A DNA stretch of 64,000 nucleotides from Polytrichum commune (taxonomy: Eukaryota; Streptophyta; Polytrichopsida; Polytrichales; Polytrichaceae): assembly GCA_950295325.1 (NCBI GenBank), contig OX485806.1:7440001-7504000 (forward strand), in the 5' to 3' direction. The position numbers and the translations under genes are program-made. The notes beneath the pieces are model-generated. The model was given only the letters and a program-made list of their open reading frames with translations. It was not told the origin of the DNA and made no database searches. Below are positions 12,978-25,470 of this stretch, piece by piece (position 1 is the first letter of the stretch; every line of letters starts with the position of its first letter).

Positions 12978-13332
12978 CACTAAATATGATATTTAGTGTC
13001 ATATGGTAACTTTTCGGACGACACTTCTTATGAATAAGTTTACAAATACTGTCATGGATAATGGATGAGTTCATCCATTGGCCAAACACCCTACCTTCTC
13101 TTGTCAGCAACTTGTGATGAAATATTGTCTTGGATGATCGAAAATTGGATGAAAAACTACTTGATAAGTGACATTAATTACAACACTGTAAATCTATAAT
13201 CCCCCCAAAATTTTACAAGGAATGACAAAATAATGTTGGGTTAACATTTAGTGTTGGTGACACTATACCGTGGTTTACAATAGTATTGAGCAAGACAATT
13301 AGAATTGGTGACACTAAATATCATAATTAGTG
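12978..13332 (+). mobile_element. TA-flanked MITE in 5' UTR of GRWD1 pseudogene
   Basis: 355 bp, bounded by TA on each side. Its ends, CACTAAATATGATATTTAGTG and a near-inverse CACTAAATATCATAATTAGTG, are each palindromic. The intact gene at 43011-43045 gives the empty site: flanks GGGAAT-TA and TA-GCT rejoin to match GGGAGTTAGCT. Related copies lie at 51855, 60920, 32095 and 50492. A TA duplication suggests a Tc1/mariner (Stowaway-like) origin. Confidence 0.8.
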
Positions 13333-13334
13333 TA

Positions 13335-16300
13335 GCTTACCGCACCAAGAAGAAAGGCAGCCGTGCCAAGAAGGCGAAGGCGAGTGCAAGTGCGAGTGTG
13401 GAGACGGCGATGGAAAATGGGGAAGCGGATTTGATTCTTACGGCGCCTTCCAAACCGGTGCGGCAACCACGTGTGGACGGAATTGAGGATGGCGAGGAAT
13501 TGCAGTTTGATTGCACTGTCTATGACTGCTTGGCATGCCTTCAACCTCGGCTGGCCATGCCCCAGGTGACCTGACCTACTTTGTGCCTGTGAAATTCCAG
13601 CTGTATGCCGTTTTGGTAGTTTTGGGTCTGTTCCGTTATGATTATGGTGTGAGAAACTAACGATCGTGTGGTTGCAGCTTTAATGTGATGCGGGATGAGC
13701 TGGGAGCTGTTCATCGCGGTATTTCCCATTCTGTATACTGCGTGGGTGGCACTCAGGTGGGTGTTGATTGTCCTTTTGATGTTGTTTTCAACAGGAAGTA
13801 TGTCTGTCAGCTATTGAATTCTGCATGGGTCCCTACTCTGCATTGATGATTACCTTTCAGACTTTGTCAAGTCTGACCTTGATTCCTGCATTGATCATGG
13901 AGCTGAAACAACAGTGATTTAGCCTATGTCGGGTTCTTTCTTCTTTGAATTCTGCTGGAAATGCAGTGAAAACACAAACTCTGAGTCTTGACTGGATGCA
14001 AAGATTCATATATTAGCATCTGAGAGTTTAATCTTCTAAGTTGTTGAGTATAATTGGGATCATGATAGGGGGCAAGCTGCCGTATTGTTATGTATAAGCG
14101 GACCAGCCATCAAACAATGCCATTGTACTGTGCGCATGACAAATATAACTGGGCAAAGGCGCAAACCCAAATTACCGTTGGCTATGGACGAGGATGACAA
14201 CGAAGGTGAGAGCGATAGCAGTAGCGATGAAGACGAAGATGAAGAGATGATGGCTGGTCAATCAGATCAGGCACCTCAATCGACCAAAACCTAATTTTTC
14301 AGGTGCAATAATTTGGCTGTTGCATGGCAGAGTTCAGGTCAGAGTTAAGTAATTGGAAAATTCAGGGTTTTTGGTCAAGTTAAATATGATTGTTCTGTAC
14401 CGAAATGTCCGTTCAAATGTATCCACGTTTTTGAATTTTTTTGTAGGTGCGGTTAGTGGCGCATCAAGGTTGTGTTAACAGAGTCCGACCTATGACCCAG
14501 CAACCTCACATTTTGGCAACTTGGGCTGATTCTAGCTACATCCAGGTACTGATCTGTTCCTAAATGGTTTTGAATTATCCACCTTCGAGGTTGAGTTTGT
14601 GGTGTTATGTAGTGTCCTTTAGGTGGACTTTATCCTTGGCATACACATTATAGGCTGACATAGTGAACACCTCGTCTCTTTCAGATCTGGGATATGGGAG
14701 CCCATATTCGTTCAATGGCAACTAGTGGACCTGATGCCCCAGGTGTAAAACAAGCCACTGTTCGTCAAGCACCTTTGCAAATATTTACAGGGCACAAGGA
14801 TCAGAGCTATAAGCTGGATTGGAGTTCAGGAACTCCTGGTCGTCTGCTTTCTGGTATACCTCAACTACATGTTTGCCAATTGTATAGGAATAGGCCAAGC
14901 TTATTGCAACTGTCGGACTTGGTTGAAATGTTAATTTCTGCTGAATGTGAGCTGGAATTTCTCACTTAGGGTTGCACCACGTTCTGCATTTGTCACATAA
15001 CTCTATACTTGAGATAGGATAGAAGTGTTGGTGTAGCCTTCTCTGATTAATGTGAGTTTTTGTATGGCTAGGTGATTGCAAGAATATGATTCACTTGTGG
15101 GAGCCAACCCCAGCAGGGAAGTAGGTGGTGGAAAAAACTCCATACTGAGGCCACATTGCCAGTGTTAAAGATCTGCAGGTTAGTTCAGTTGCCTGGACAG
15201 CAATTGCTTATTTGCTGATATCTTCTCTAGTTTCCCCTGAGTCATTGAAAGTTTGCGGTCTTTGAAGAGAAAATTTCAAATTTTTTGGATGAAATTCTAC
15301 TGGGGATCTTTCATATTGTCACCTTCCCTGCAACCAATACGTATAGTTTCTGATATGGTCAGTTGCTGATTAAACATGTTAGCAAGTTGCTTGACTGCTT
15401 CAGGTTGTGATGATGGCACTTTCCGGATCTGGGATTTGAGAACACTCAAGGTAATATGCACCCCTTGACGATCGTCATGACCCCTTTAAGGCATACGGTC
15501 GAGTAATTGTAGGATGCATTTGTGGCTCACTTCAAGTACCACACAGCACCCATCACATCAATTGAATGGAGTCTGCATGAAGCATCCACAGTTGGTGTTA
15601 CCTCAGCGGATCACCTGTTAACGTACTGCTCAACCCTTTCATCTCGATAAATTTGTTTGTTGGTTCTTTTCAGTGCACTTGTTCCTATTGTCTTGCCTGG
15701 GTAGAGCTTAAGCGCTCTAGATGCTCTTTGTAGACAAATGAATTAAATTGTTCTACATAGTATCTACAGAGAGTATTGAGAGTATGTAACAATTGATGTC
15801 TGTGGGGCTTCTGAAGTGCCGGGATTTTGGATTTCAGTCTAAAGTAGAGGACAATTGTGTGGTGCTGTGGATACTTAGCACTATATGCTAGGGTGTGCTC
15901 AGGGACTAGGCACTTTTTCTTGTCATAGATTTGTGTGAATGTAAGGCAGGGATTGAATATGATGAGATATTGAGGAATTTTAGCTTGTGAATGCAGGATA
16001 TGGGACTTGTCCTTAGAAAGGGATGCTGAAGAAGAGGCTCAGTACCAAGCTCAGCTGAAACAGAAGCAAGCAGAGGGGCCTGATGACTTACCTCCTCAAT
16101 TACTTTTTGTCCACCAGGTAACGATTCTGATTCAGGTGTTACCAATTATATCTATGCAGTTGTGTTCACAGAATTGATTATGGTGAAACCTGGCGAGTTG
16201 GATGTAGTTTTAGCCAATCAGCCATGTGTTGAAAGTTTTGGAAGAGCAAATTTTGATGGGGTGACTTTAAAACAGATAAAGTGAAAGAAAAGCTGAACAA

Positions 16301-16539
16301 TTTCCATGAGTGATGCTCTTGCTCAAGCTGCAGTGGAGTATGATCTGACAGTTTATAAGGACTCCTTGTAAACCGGCAACAGGTTTGACTAGAAATTGTT
16401 TTTTGTTTTGGTTGGTTGGTACAGGTCCAAAAGATTTGAAGGAGAGCCTCAAATACAAGGGATGCTGATTTGAAAATCAGGAGATGGCTTTAATGTATTT
16501 AGGCCATCCAATCTTGACAATGTACGAGGCGCTGAGTAA
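13335..16539 (+). pseudogene. GRWD1 pseudogene (inverted duplicate)
   Basis: A decayed copy of the glutamate-rich WD-repeat gene that is intact at 39226-43011. Exon equivalents are 13341-13565, 13678-13756, about 14099-14302, 14447-14545, 14685-14853, 15072-15178, 15378-15450, about 15511-15622, 15997-16117 and 16425-16539. Lesions seen by comparison: the start codon is deleted; one base is inserted late in exon 1; the exon 3 acceptor TAG became TAA; exon 3 ends in an in-frame TAA; exon 6 has TAG and TGA; exon 7 and its flanks are absent, costing part of the WD propeller; the exon 8 acceptor AG became AT; three bases are lost at exon 9. It still carries introns, so it arose by DNA duplication and not retroposition. 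Confidence 0.9.
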
Positions 16540-17840
16540 TTATTTACCCAAGAGTTAGTACAGGAGTGCTCTTCACATATTGGAAGTATTCTTCCAATGA
16601 ATTTAGTTATGAAGTGTCTCTGGTTTCAAATGAGAATTTAAAATCAGCATTTGGCTCCTTTGTTTTCAAGGTGGAATTGTTATTTGAGATCTAATTGAAA
16701 GTGCATGGTGGGCATAAGTATGTCTTTCAAGCATCTGGGTGCAGTGTCAGTCCACTCTTTAAGTAATGTGTAAGTCTATCTTCTAATTTAGGTCTGGCTA
16801 TGGAGTACTACTTATTCATGCCTCATTAAAAGAACCACGAGTTAATGTACCCACTAGGTAGATGAATCCTGTCAAAGGTGGCGTCTTCTTTTGGCATACT
16901 CAAAATCTTTGCAAGCATACTGGTTCAAGGTATTCCCCAATTTGGGCTGCATGCAATCACAGCCCTCATGATATTGGTATATTTATTTACCTTTTCTCCT
17001 ACTAATTTTGTTGAACCCAAATTTTTTCAGGGTCATAGACTGCATCTTAGATCATCCTGACCCTCACCAATGACAATGTTTCTTTCAGCAAACCCCTTTT
17101 GTGTGCATGGGGTTTTGATTTATGAATAGATATTCAGTGTCATGCTAGAATATTTAGGTAGTGCACACTATTTTTCAACTTGCATATGTATACTTACAAA
17201 TATTACAAAATTATGTATCTGGAAGACCTATTTTCAAGGGACTGCAGCAATTTGCTTCTTTGAGGCTCTGATCTGACACCATGAACAGTGAGTGGAGCAT
17301 GTGCGAGTGGCAGTGTAACCCGGTATCGTCGAACAGAAACTTGAGGTAACATGATTGAACTTCTACCTTTTTGGGCGACTTGGTCTAAATGGCAGCTGCG
17401 TCATGCAACACAAAGTTTGCAAGTATACGATATTTGGTGTGGCCCATACCGACATTGGTTCTTTGAGCTTTCTTGAAACAACCTGTGGAAAGCATCAACA
17501 CAAACCATCCTTTGTGTCCAGGTTTCTTTAAAAAAGGGCATCGTGTGTGCGGGAGATACTCTAGAAAAGTAAAATCTGACAGAGTGAGAGGGAATATTCC
17601 CCTTCTGGGAGTTCACAACTATCTTATATGATGCTTCATGAAACTCATATTTTTCTTTTTGAGTGCAAGATATTTTTGGTTTGGTGACTGGTCCACATTA
17701 AAATAATAATCATATAACTTTCTGCAGACAAATATCCATTTGTACCTACTAAGATGGTTTTCGCAGAGTATCTTGTGCGCGAAAGATCCCTAGGAAAGTT
17801 CAATTAGCTAGATAGATATAGAGAGAGAATCCAACAACCT

Positions 17841-18834
17841 CTACTGGGGTAGCCTGTTCTGTCGACTGCAAACATTGCTCTCAAGTGGTTCATTTTAACC
17901 AGAATTCTTGGAAAAAGCTTTTGCAGGGTTTGAAATACTTGGAAGGTTAATCTTGAAGCACCTGAACCTGCAATTTTCACTCTGGAAGTTGACTCCATTG
18001 AACAAAGGTGACTTTGAAACAACATTTGACATATCTTAGAAAAATGAGAAAACTTCTTCAGGTCAATAGAGGTCAAATAAATGACATGCTCTCAACAACC
18101 ATACTTCATTGCAGTCGTTGAGTCAACTTGATGGCACAATTTTCATGTGTACTTCTCAAAGAACTCATGGATTAATTGACAAAACATTACTAGAATCATG
18201 GAGTTGTTCGTTTATTATTTATTATTTACTAAATGTATACTGGTTACAACATGGTCACAACGTTGTAGACCTACAACACCCAATTCACGAGATTTGTCTT
18301 CCCTGTACACCTAGATCCGTATACGTGTCCTAACACTGCTATTAATTCTCACATATTCAGACTGAAATCAATAATTACTATGCATAATATGAGTAATTTA
18401 AGCATCAATACCCACAAAGTTGGCCAGCGCTGCTGAGTAATGTGTAAAGAAAAAAATACTTTGAAACATCATATGAAAGATGCAACTTCAAGAGGTCTTT
18501 TTCAGACCATTTCTGGTTCTATCCACAAGGATGCACTCAAGGGGTGAGGTGACACTCTCATTGAGTGCATGGCTCTCTTTGTGTGAGTCAAACTTGATTG
18601 TGTGTTGGAGGGTCAAGTCTTCCTTGCGAGTCTCAATGTCATAATCACCAAACAAAACAATATAAGTGAAGAATGTCATTCTTATTGGTGATCATATGGA
18701 TCTAGTTAATTTACCATATAGATTGGCTACCGTAGGTTGATAGCAGTTTGGGTAGATTTTGTCCAACGATTCATTAAGTTTTTTTAAAAGGGATTAGGCG
18801 ATCCGTAAAAACATTTATGAAAAATAAGGTAAAC

Positions 18835-18865
<31 letters not shown>

Positions 18866-19406
18866 GCATATTCTACATACAAATCCATGTACTGTAACTT
18901 ATTTTTCATTCATTCAAAACTTTGGGTTGAGCTTTCCAACACACCAAATTTCCTAACATATAGGAATTTTGATAAATACTTTTTCTTTCATTTAGGCCAT
19001 CTAGCCCAATGATTTCCAAAAAAACGAGGTTGAATTATTTTGTATTATTTTCCGCCCAACCGGCTATCAACCTACAATATTAAACCTAGATCAATTAGCA
19101 AGTTTAGTGCATGCAGTCCAATAATTTTTGAACAAGTGTCTTTTTGGTGTCCATTCTTAGATCCACACCTAACCATCCACCACTCAAATACGGATGTTCG
19201 TTTAACATCGGTGCTGACATTAGGGTCATTCATAATATGATGACAAAATTGTGTTGAGTAGCCTTGCAAGCGATCATTGCGGGGGTGGTAGGCTACACCC
19301 AAAAAACATTTCAATTTTGCAATTCCCACAGTTGCATTGAATCAAAAATAGAATGTTTAAGCAAGGCAATGATATTTGTTTTGGCTTTAACGTTTGACAT
19401 GGCAAA
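17841..19406. other. Gene-free stretch with (TA)n
   Basis: No gene seen. A (TA)n tract of about 26 bp lies at 18836-18861. Positions 19070-19250 contain an inverted-orientation fragment of the dispersed R1 family (CATTCTTAGATCCACACC). Confidence 0.4.
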
Positions 19407-19595
19407 TACATAGCATTATTTAGCAGTGTGTGTTCGTTCATGTGGGCCTTGAGAATATAATCATGGAATGCTCCAACCTAGTGCAAGGAAACTCGGATTA
19501 CGTTTGAATTTGTACTTGGTTGGGGCATCCCATGGTTATATTCTCAGGGCCCACATAAACGAACACATATTACTTAATAATGTTACGTAGTAAAA
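19407..19595. mobile_element. Foldback element, ~70-bp arms
   Basis: Left core arm 19429-19478 pairs with right core arm 19518-19569 with few mismatches (CATGTGGGCCTTGAGAATAT against its complement), around a loop of about 40 nt. Weaker pairing extends outward to about 19407 and 19595. It is non-coding: either a foldback MITE or a long hairpin RNA source. Confidence 0.7.
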
Positions 19596-19639
19596 TATTT
19601 TATGCATAACTATGGGGATTATGTGGTCTGGTTCCCAAC

Positions 19640-20010
19640 CACTAAGGTAGACGTGCCTAAATTGGTTACTTATATTAGTTAAACACCTATATTTGAGTGA
19701 TATATGGTTTGATATGGCTCCAAGAACATGTACCCAAAAGACTCATGTTTAAAAGAGAGTGGACTATGCACTCGAAATACGATAACCATTCTAAGTTTAA
19801 TAGTCAACATAATTGAGAAGACCTATATGATCACTTAACGAGCATGAGAATCTTCACTTTGCTAATGAATAAGATGTGCATATGAGCTCCGAAAATTATG
19901 AGAAAAGTGGCCACAACCTTGATTTGGATTTGCTAACCATCTCGTATGATAGTGTGTTTTGCATCTTAGGAGAAAGTGGGCTAGTTGGAAAAAGTAATCG
20001 TTTAAGACCC
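19640..20010 (+). repeat. Dispersed repeat R1, copy
   Basis: Aligns with 12421-12840: 'aggtagacgtgcctaa', 'tttgagtgatatatggtt', 'gctccaagaaca', 'gagaatcttcactttgct', 'gtttaagacccattta'. Origin unknown. Confidence 0.55.
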
Positions 20011-20029
20011 ATTTACGTTAAAAGGACTC

Positions 20030-21910
20030 ATAATCTATGAATGTAGTTGGAATGTAATAGGTTCAAAATCCAGTCTCGTAGATTTATAAGTATCTAGTGG
20101 CCAAGAGAAGCGGTAAGACCAACACCCACGCCAAGAAAGCCGAAAGGTTTTTTTAAGTTGGATCTTGACTCCATGTGCTATGCTTACGGACTAGACATAA
20201 AGCATTGCCTTGACAAGGCATGTTTGTAGCTTAAACTATGTATTATAGCATGGTCTTACCAAGAGATAAATTTGTAATCTAGGAGGGTAGTAGATTTTAC
20301 ATCCATATTCATAGATTCATGTAGTGGCCAAGAACAAGTGGTTCGACCACTCCATTTTGGAAGTGTAAGTGTCTTTGAAAATTGAGCCCAACGTGCACCC
20401 CAAGAAAGACGCAAGGTGTTTGATTTGTATCGTGATTTGGTATGACCCTACCAAACTCACGCAATTAAACATAAAGTAAGGCCGCCTTCATGCATGAAAT
20501 ATTCCGCCTTTATTCCTTGCCGCCGGTTCCCAATCACTTAGATGGACTTTATGTTCTATGAAGGTGGTAGTAAATTCTACACCCAATTCGTAGATTTGGT
20601 AACCATGTAGTGGCTATGAACAAGTAGTAAGACCAATGTCATTCCATAGTGCAAGTAGTCTTCAAAACAAAGCCTCACACCGATACCAAGAAGGCCGCAA
20701 ACTTTCGAGTTGTAAGTTGACTCGGCATACCCTTTCCAAGCTTACATACTAGACAACATGAAAGCAACGACACGTTGAGGCATGCAATATTCTTCTTTAT
20801 TCATGTACTACACTAAATACGATATTTAGTGTCACTTACTATTTGGATTTATACAATGCTATATAATAATAATAATTATTAGTATTGATATGATTTTTTA
20901 CCAAGTAAAGTTGTTAATGATCTGTAATGTCCAAACAACCAATTCAACATTTATTGGTATGCAATATAAGATATACAATAAATAGATATAACATTGTGTG
21001 ATTCCAAATAGTGAGCGAGGTTGAATATCATATTTAGTGTAGTGTTTTCCCATCTACTAGATAGAATTATGGAACATGAAGTTAGTAGATTCTCGATCAA
21101 ATTCAATAGATTTGTACCCACCTAGTGGTCATGATTTGGTGGGAGAATCCATGACGTTTTTATAGCGTAGGTGCTCAATGCTATATAGCCCAACACCCAC
21201 CCCAATAAAGACACAAGCTTTTTGGAAGTGTATCTTGAGTCAATATGCCCCTTTTCCATGCTTACAAACCGAGACACAAAGCACCACCATCTAAATGCTT
21301 GCAATAACTCCTTTATTTTATTTTATTTTATTCCTTACCACTAGTTTTGGGGCTTCCACTAGACGGATTCACGATCTATGAAGGTAGTAGATTCTAGATC
21401 CATATTCATAGATTACGTAACTAGAGTGGCCACTCGGGAACTAGTGTTAAGGCGACGGAGTTCTCGTAGTGTAGGTGTTCATCACAACAAAGCCCAACAC
21501 TCACCCCAAGAAGGCAATGGGCTTTGTGAATTGTATCTTGACTCGGTATGCCCTTTCCAACCTTACATACGAGACGTAAAGCAATAGTGCCCTAAAGCAC
21601 GATATCAATATTCTTTCCTTTGTTCCTATACCATTGGTTCCCAACTACTAGAAGGATTCATAATCTTTGAACGTAGTAGATTCTAAGCCCATGTTCATAG
21701 AATTTGAAACCAAAGGTGGCCATGAACTACTAGAGTAGTGGTAAGATCACGACATTTTCTCTATAGTGTAGTGTTCATCAATACAAAGCCCGGCACCCAC
21801 CCCAAGAAGGCCAAGAGCTTTTGAGTTGTATCTTGACTTCGTATTTAAAGCACCGCTAAGTTGAGCCGCATGTGATATTTTTCTTCTTCTCCTTTTCCCT
21901 TTTTCTTTAT
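20030..21910 (+). repeat. Degenerate ~290-bp tandem array, about six units
   Basis: Unit starts lie near 20030, 20282, 20556, 21078, 21378 and 21668. Each unit repeats in order: a 'gtagtagattctagatcc'-type phrase, a 'tagtggccaagaac' phrase, 'cacccaccccaagaaggc', 'ttgtatcttgactcgg', 'ccctttccatgcttacata', then 'ttggttcccaactactaga'. Units are strongly diverged, so the array is old. The third is split by the MITE at 20811-21039. No open frame survives through the units. Confidence 0.7.
20811..21039. mobile_element. TA-flanked MITE nested in tandem array
   Basis: 229 bp with ends CACTAAATACGATATTTAGTG and CATATTTAGTG, flanked by TA at 20809-20810 and 21040-21041. Removing it restores the array phrase (..ACTAG..), since the other units read TACCACTAG at this point. 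The interior differs from the 12978 copy, so this is a second subfamily with shared ends. A decayed relative lies near 30152-30325. Confidence 0.75.
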
Positions 21911-24900
21911 GTCGGCATTGGGTTAGAGAAGATACTTTAAGCGCTTTAGGGCAAGGTGGGAGGCCTCAAGGTTCACTTTTTAAGTGTGGGGGATATTCTT
22001 GCAAAATTCTCACCATTCAACTGCAAGAACTTTCAACACGTTAATGGAAGAAAAGAAAATTAAAACATCGTTGTTAGCCGACATGAATTTGAGCATGTTG
22101 ACCCTACCATGTTTAAGAGTCGTCTTGGTACATGTGTAGTGCCTAACTTTGCGGTAAGTAGGCTCAATTCAAATGTTATGTAGTTTCACTATTTGTCTTA
22201 TTGTGGGCAAAGATACCGGTTCTCGTTTGTTGTTTGATTTTTGCTAATTAAGAAATGGACATGTGAGGTGTTTGATGGTTGTTTGATGTGTTATTTCACT
22301 GTTATTTTGATTACTGTGCATTGTGTGTGTAGGTTTTCTAGTAGTTTTATACTTCTCGTATGGATGGAGCCTCTAGCTCCCATGTGGATGGTTAATAGTG
22401 GGTTGACTTTCCATCCTTAGGCTTTGATTGCTTCAATAGGGGGGCTATCCTTTTTTGTCTCTTTTGGTTTTGATAGCTTGTTCAATATAGAGCATTGTCT
22501 AACGTATGTGGCCCTTATTGTGGGCACTTCCAACTTGACATAAAATCTTGGCCGTTTGATTAAATCATGAGTTTTCTCATCTGGTTAGCAATTGCAAATG
22601 ACGCATATTTTTGCTTTAAAGTTTCTAAATCAAAGTCGAGATGAACCTAGTTATAGGAGGCCAATCAACATGGAGATTTTTTAATACCTTTTTTTAAAAT
22701 TTAATTTTTTTAATAAAAATGATCACATAGGTCCCCCCCTTTATGTTAACCATTGAACCTAGAATGCTTGCTATAGTTTGAGCACATAAGCCGATCTCAT
22801 CACAACACATATTTTCTTGGTGTTTTTATTTTTATTTTTAAAATTGCAATTCTCATCATACACCACTAACCTTGCAAATAGGTGTCCAAACAACAAGATT
22901 GACAACATAAGGCCCACAAACCTTACAACGCTTGATACATAAAACTAACAAAATTCAAAGCCTCGTGACCTACCTACAAACATAAGGTAAGGTCAATGGG
23001 CCTTAAACGTACACCTTCAACTTTGCACCCACTTCTTGTAGAATATGAAACATGTGATTAGTGATAGATGATTGTCAAATCCAAATCCTGCCCATAGCCT
23101 TTCTCATAAATTTTGGAGTTCATATGAATATCTCATTCATTGTCAAAGTTCATGTTTGCTTTCTTACTAAATTATCATATAGGTCCTCTCAATTGAGATA
23201 CACTGAACACTAAACTTAGAATGATTAACAGATTTTGAACACATAGTCCAGTCTCTTCTAAGAACATGTGCTTGTGGTGTTTGTTATGAAATCTACACCT
23301 AATGACTTAGGACCACTCAATACATGTGTCCCTCTAAGACAAGTAACCAAATTAGGCCCACTTTCCGTACCCCAAAAGCCGTCACATGCCGCAATTGCCA
23401 TTCTCCTTTGCACATGCCCTTGGCATGGTGGTGAATATAATATGAGAGTATTGCATAATCATTGATTGGTTGAGGTAAGCGTGTGAACATGTTCAATGAC
23501 TCTATGTCTTTTTTCCCAACTTATGCATAACTTGTACAATGTATACCTAGCATCACTTGGTTCTATGTGCAAACTCCGGCCCCCACAAATATCTCATGCA
23601 TTGGTTCACTCGGAAGTTCTCAAGTAGCGTTGCATCCATTGGCACTTGCTTCCATTGGGGTCCGAGATAACGGTATTTATAAAATTGTGAGGGGACCAAT
23701 AATAGTGTGGGTCCTAGTTAGAAGTATCTCGTCTAAAACTATGTAGTCATAGCCACATTTTGAAGGGAATCATGTGACGTCTTGTTGGACTCGGAGCTAA
23801 GACACTATAACCGTAGGGTGTTTACATGCGTGTGAGCACTCTAATTTGTATTATTTAGTATGGCATAAACACAATTTAATAGGCAGACCCATTCCCGACC
23901 AGTTAAGCAGTTTAGCATATTTGCAGTTTAGGTATGATCAAAATAAAATTCCCCATGTAGAGAAATTGAAATAAGAAGAAATTCCTTTTTTTTGTTGCAA
24001 TAACCTAATTTCTATGATTTTATAAGTGGATATTCACTTCGACCTATATTATTGATATAGGCTACCCTCTTCTCAATCTCCAATCAGTTAGAAAATAGAG
24101 AACGCTTGACACGTGTAATTGATAAATGTGACACCTAAACATGCTTGCGATCTTAACCTAGTTATCAACTTAGCCACTGACATTTGGCTAGGTTGGAATT
24201 TTCCCATGACATATTAGCAGTGATAAGAGATTGTTGATTATGATGCATGGAGACAAGTTGAATTAAGCTACGAAAATGGGTTGGTGGTCAGGAATGGGTC
24301 GGATACCATACATATATCCGTTTGCACTGCCTTACATCTCCATTAAATCTTCGCATGCTTACATCAAGTCCAATTATGGGAAATTTAATGGTAGTGAATG
24401 ATACAATATTAGGGTGGGTCTTAGTTAGAAGTATCCCATGCTCAAAATGTGCAGTTATAGCTGACTTCACAAGGAAATAATATGATGCATTGTTGGACTT
24501 GGAGCCATTACAGTCCTACCTCTTTCATACGACAATTTTGATAGAATGACACAAACTTTATTAACCAAACTTTCTAGTTAAAATTTACCATATAATGGGT
24601 CTAGCCGGAGTCCAACCACGATAAGGTGTACCAAAAATTGTGTCACACGTCACCCTTTTTTCAAAGTCCTAAATATTCCTTTGAATATTTATCATGTTTT
24701 TTCTTTTTTTCTTGAACTTTATCATGCTTTTCGATATTTTTATCACTTTTTACTAATGGTTTGTAATTTTAATTGGTTTTATTGTCTCAAACATTGAGTC
24801 CTTAGAAAATGTGAGGACTCCTTTCTGTTTAGTCCTTAGTGGGACACCTTATCATGGTTGGACCCTAATACGACTATGACATTTGTTGATACGACACTTG

Positions 24901-25470
24901 TGGACCCCCAAATATCATACTCATAGAGGTAATAAATGCATATATGATGGGTCCCACACATGTACAATTACATAGTTAACATTAAATCTATGTACCTTTC
25001 ACAAGTGAAATGTGGATAAGTTTTTTTCAAATGTAAAATGATGCTGAAACATGGAAACTAAGGGAACTAGGATCTCTATTTCAAAACCTACTCCAGAGAC
25101 TCATTAGCTTGTGTCTCGTTTGCAAGAGTTTTCCACCTAAACCCTAAACCAACGTGCACAATATATTTTCGAACATTCTGAACTCAATATTCATGAGATT
25201 GCTTTGATCTGCATATTGTTGGAAAGCCTTCAGAGAGAGACCTCACCTAGTTTTGACCTTCATGCGGAGCCCTCGGATACCTACATCCATCTGCACCCAT
25301 TTGCTCTTGCTTGTTTGTATTAGATCCGATCACGAGATCATGAATGTTAATGTATGATGCAGGAATAGGGCGGTTCATAGCCTTTTTTGATTGTAATCTC
25401 GTTTGGGCGAGACCAAAAATCCCAATGCGTTTAGGCCCGGACAATCCACTCCAAATCCATCTTCGCTACA
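21911..25470. other. Gene-free stretch of 3.5 kb
   Basis: No gene recognised. Fragments of dispersed repeats are present: 22505-22600 resembles 2140-2230, and 22700-23360 carries R1 phrases. A telo-box-like AAACCCTAAACC lies at 25139, with nothing assignable beside it. Confidence 0.4.

Larger units (their letters stand above)
12930..17840 (+). repeat. Inverted segmental duplication, left arm
   Basis: Similarity to the reverse complement of 38075-43060 runs from the GRWD1 5' UTR through the gene to about 1.3 kb past its end. The last shared phrases are near 17400-17640 and 17795-17840 (AAAGTTCAATTAGC). Beyond 17840 the arms diverge. Confidence 0.8.

Noticed and set aside
13314..13544. 76-codon minus-strand frame across the MITE/pseudogene junction
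   Set aside because: Shadow of GRWD1 exon 1 on the opposite strand.
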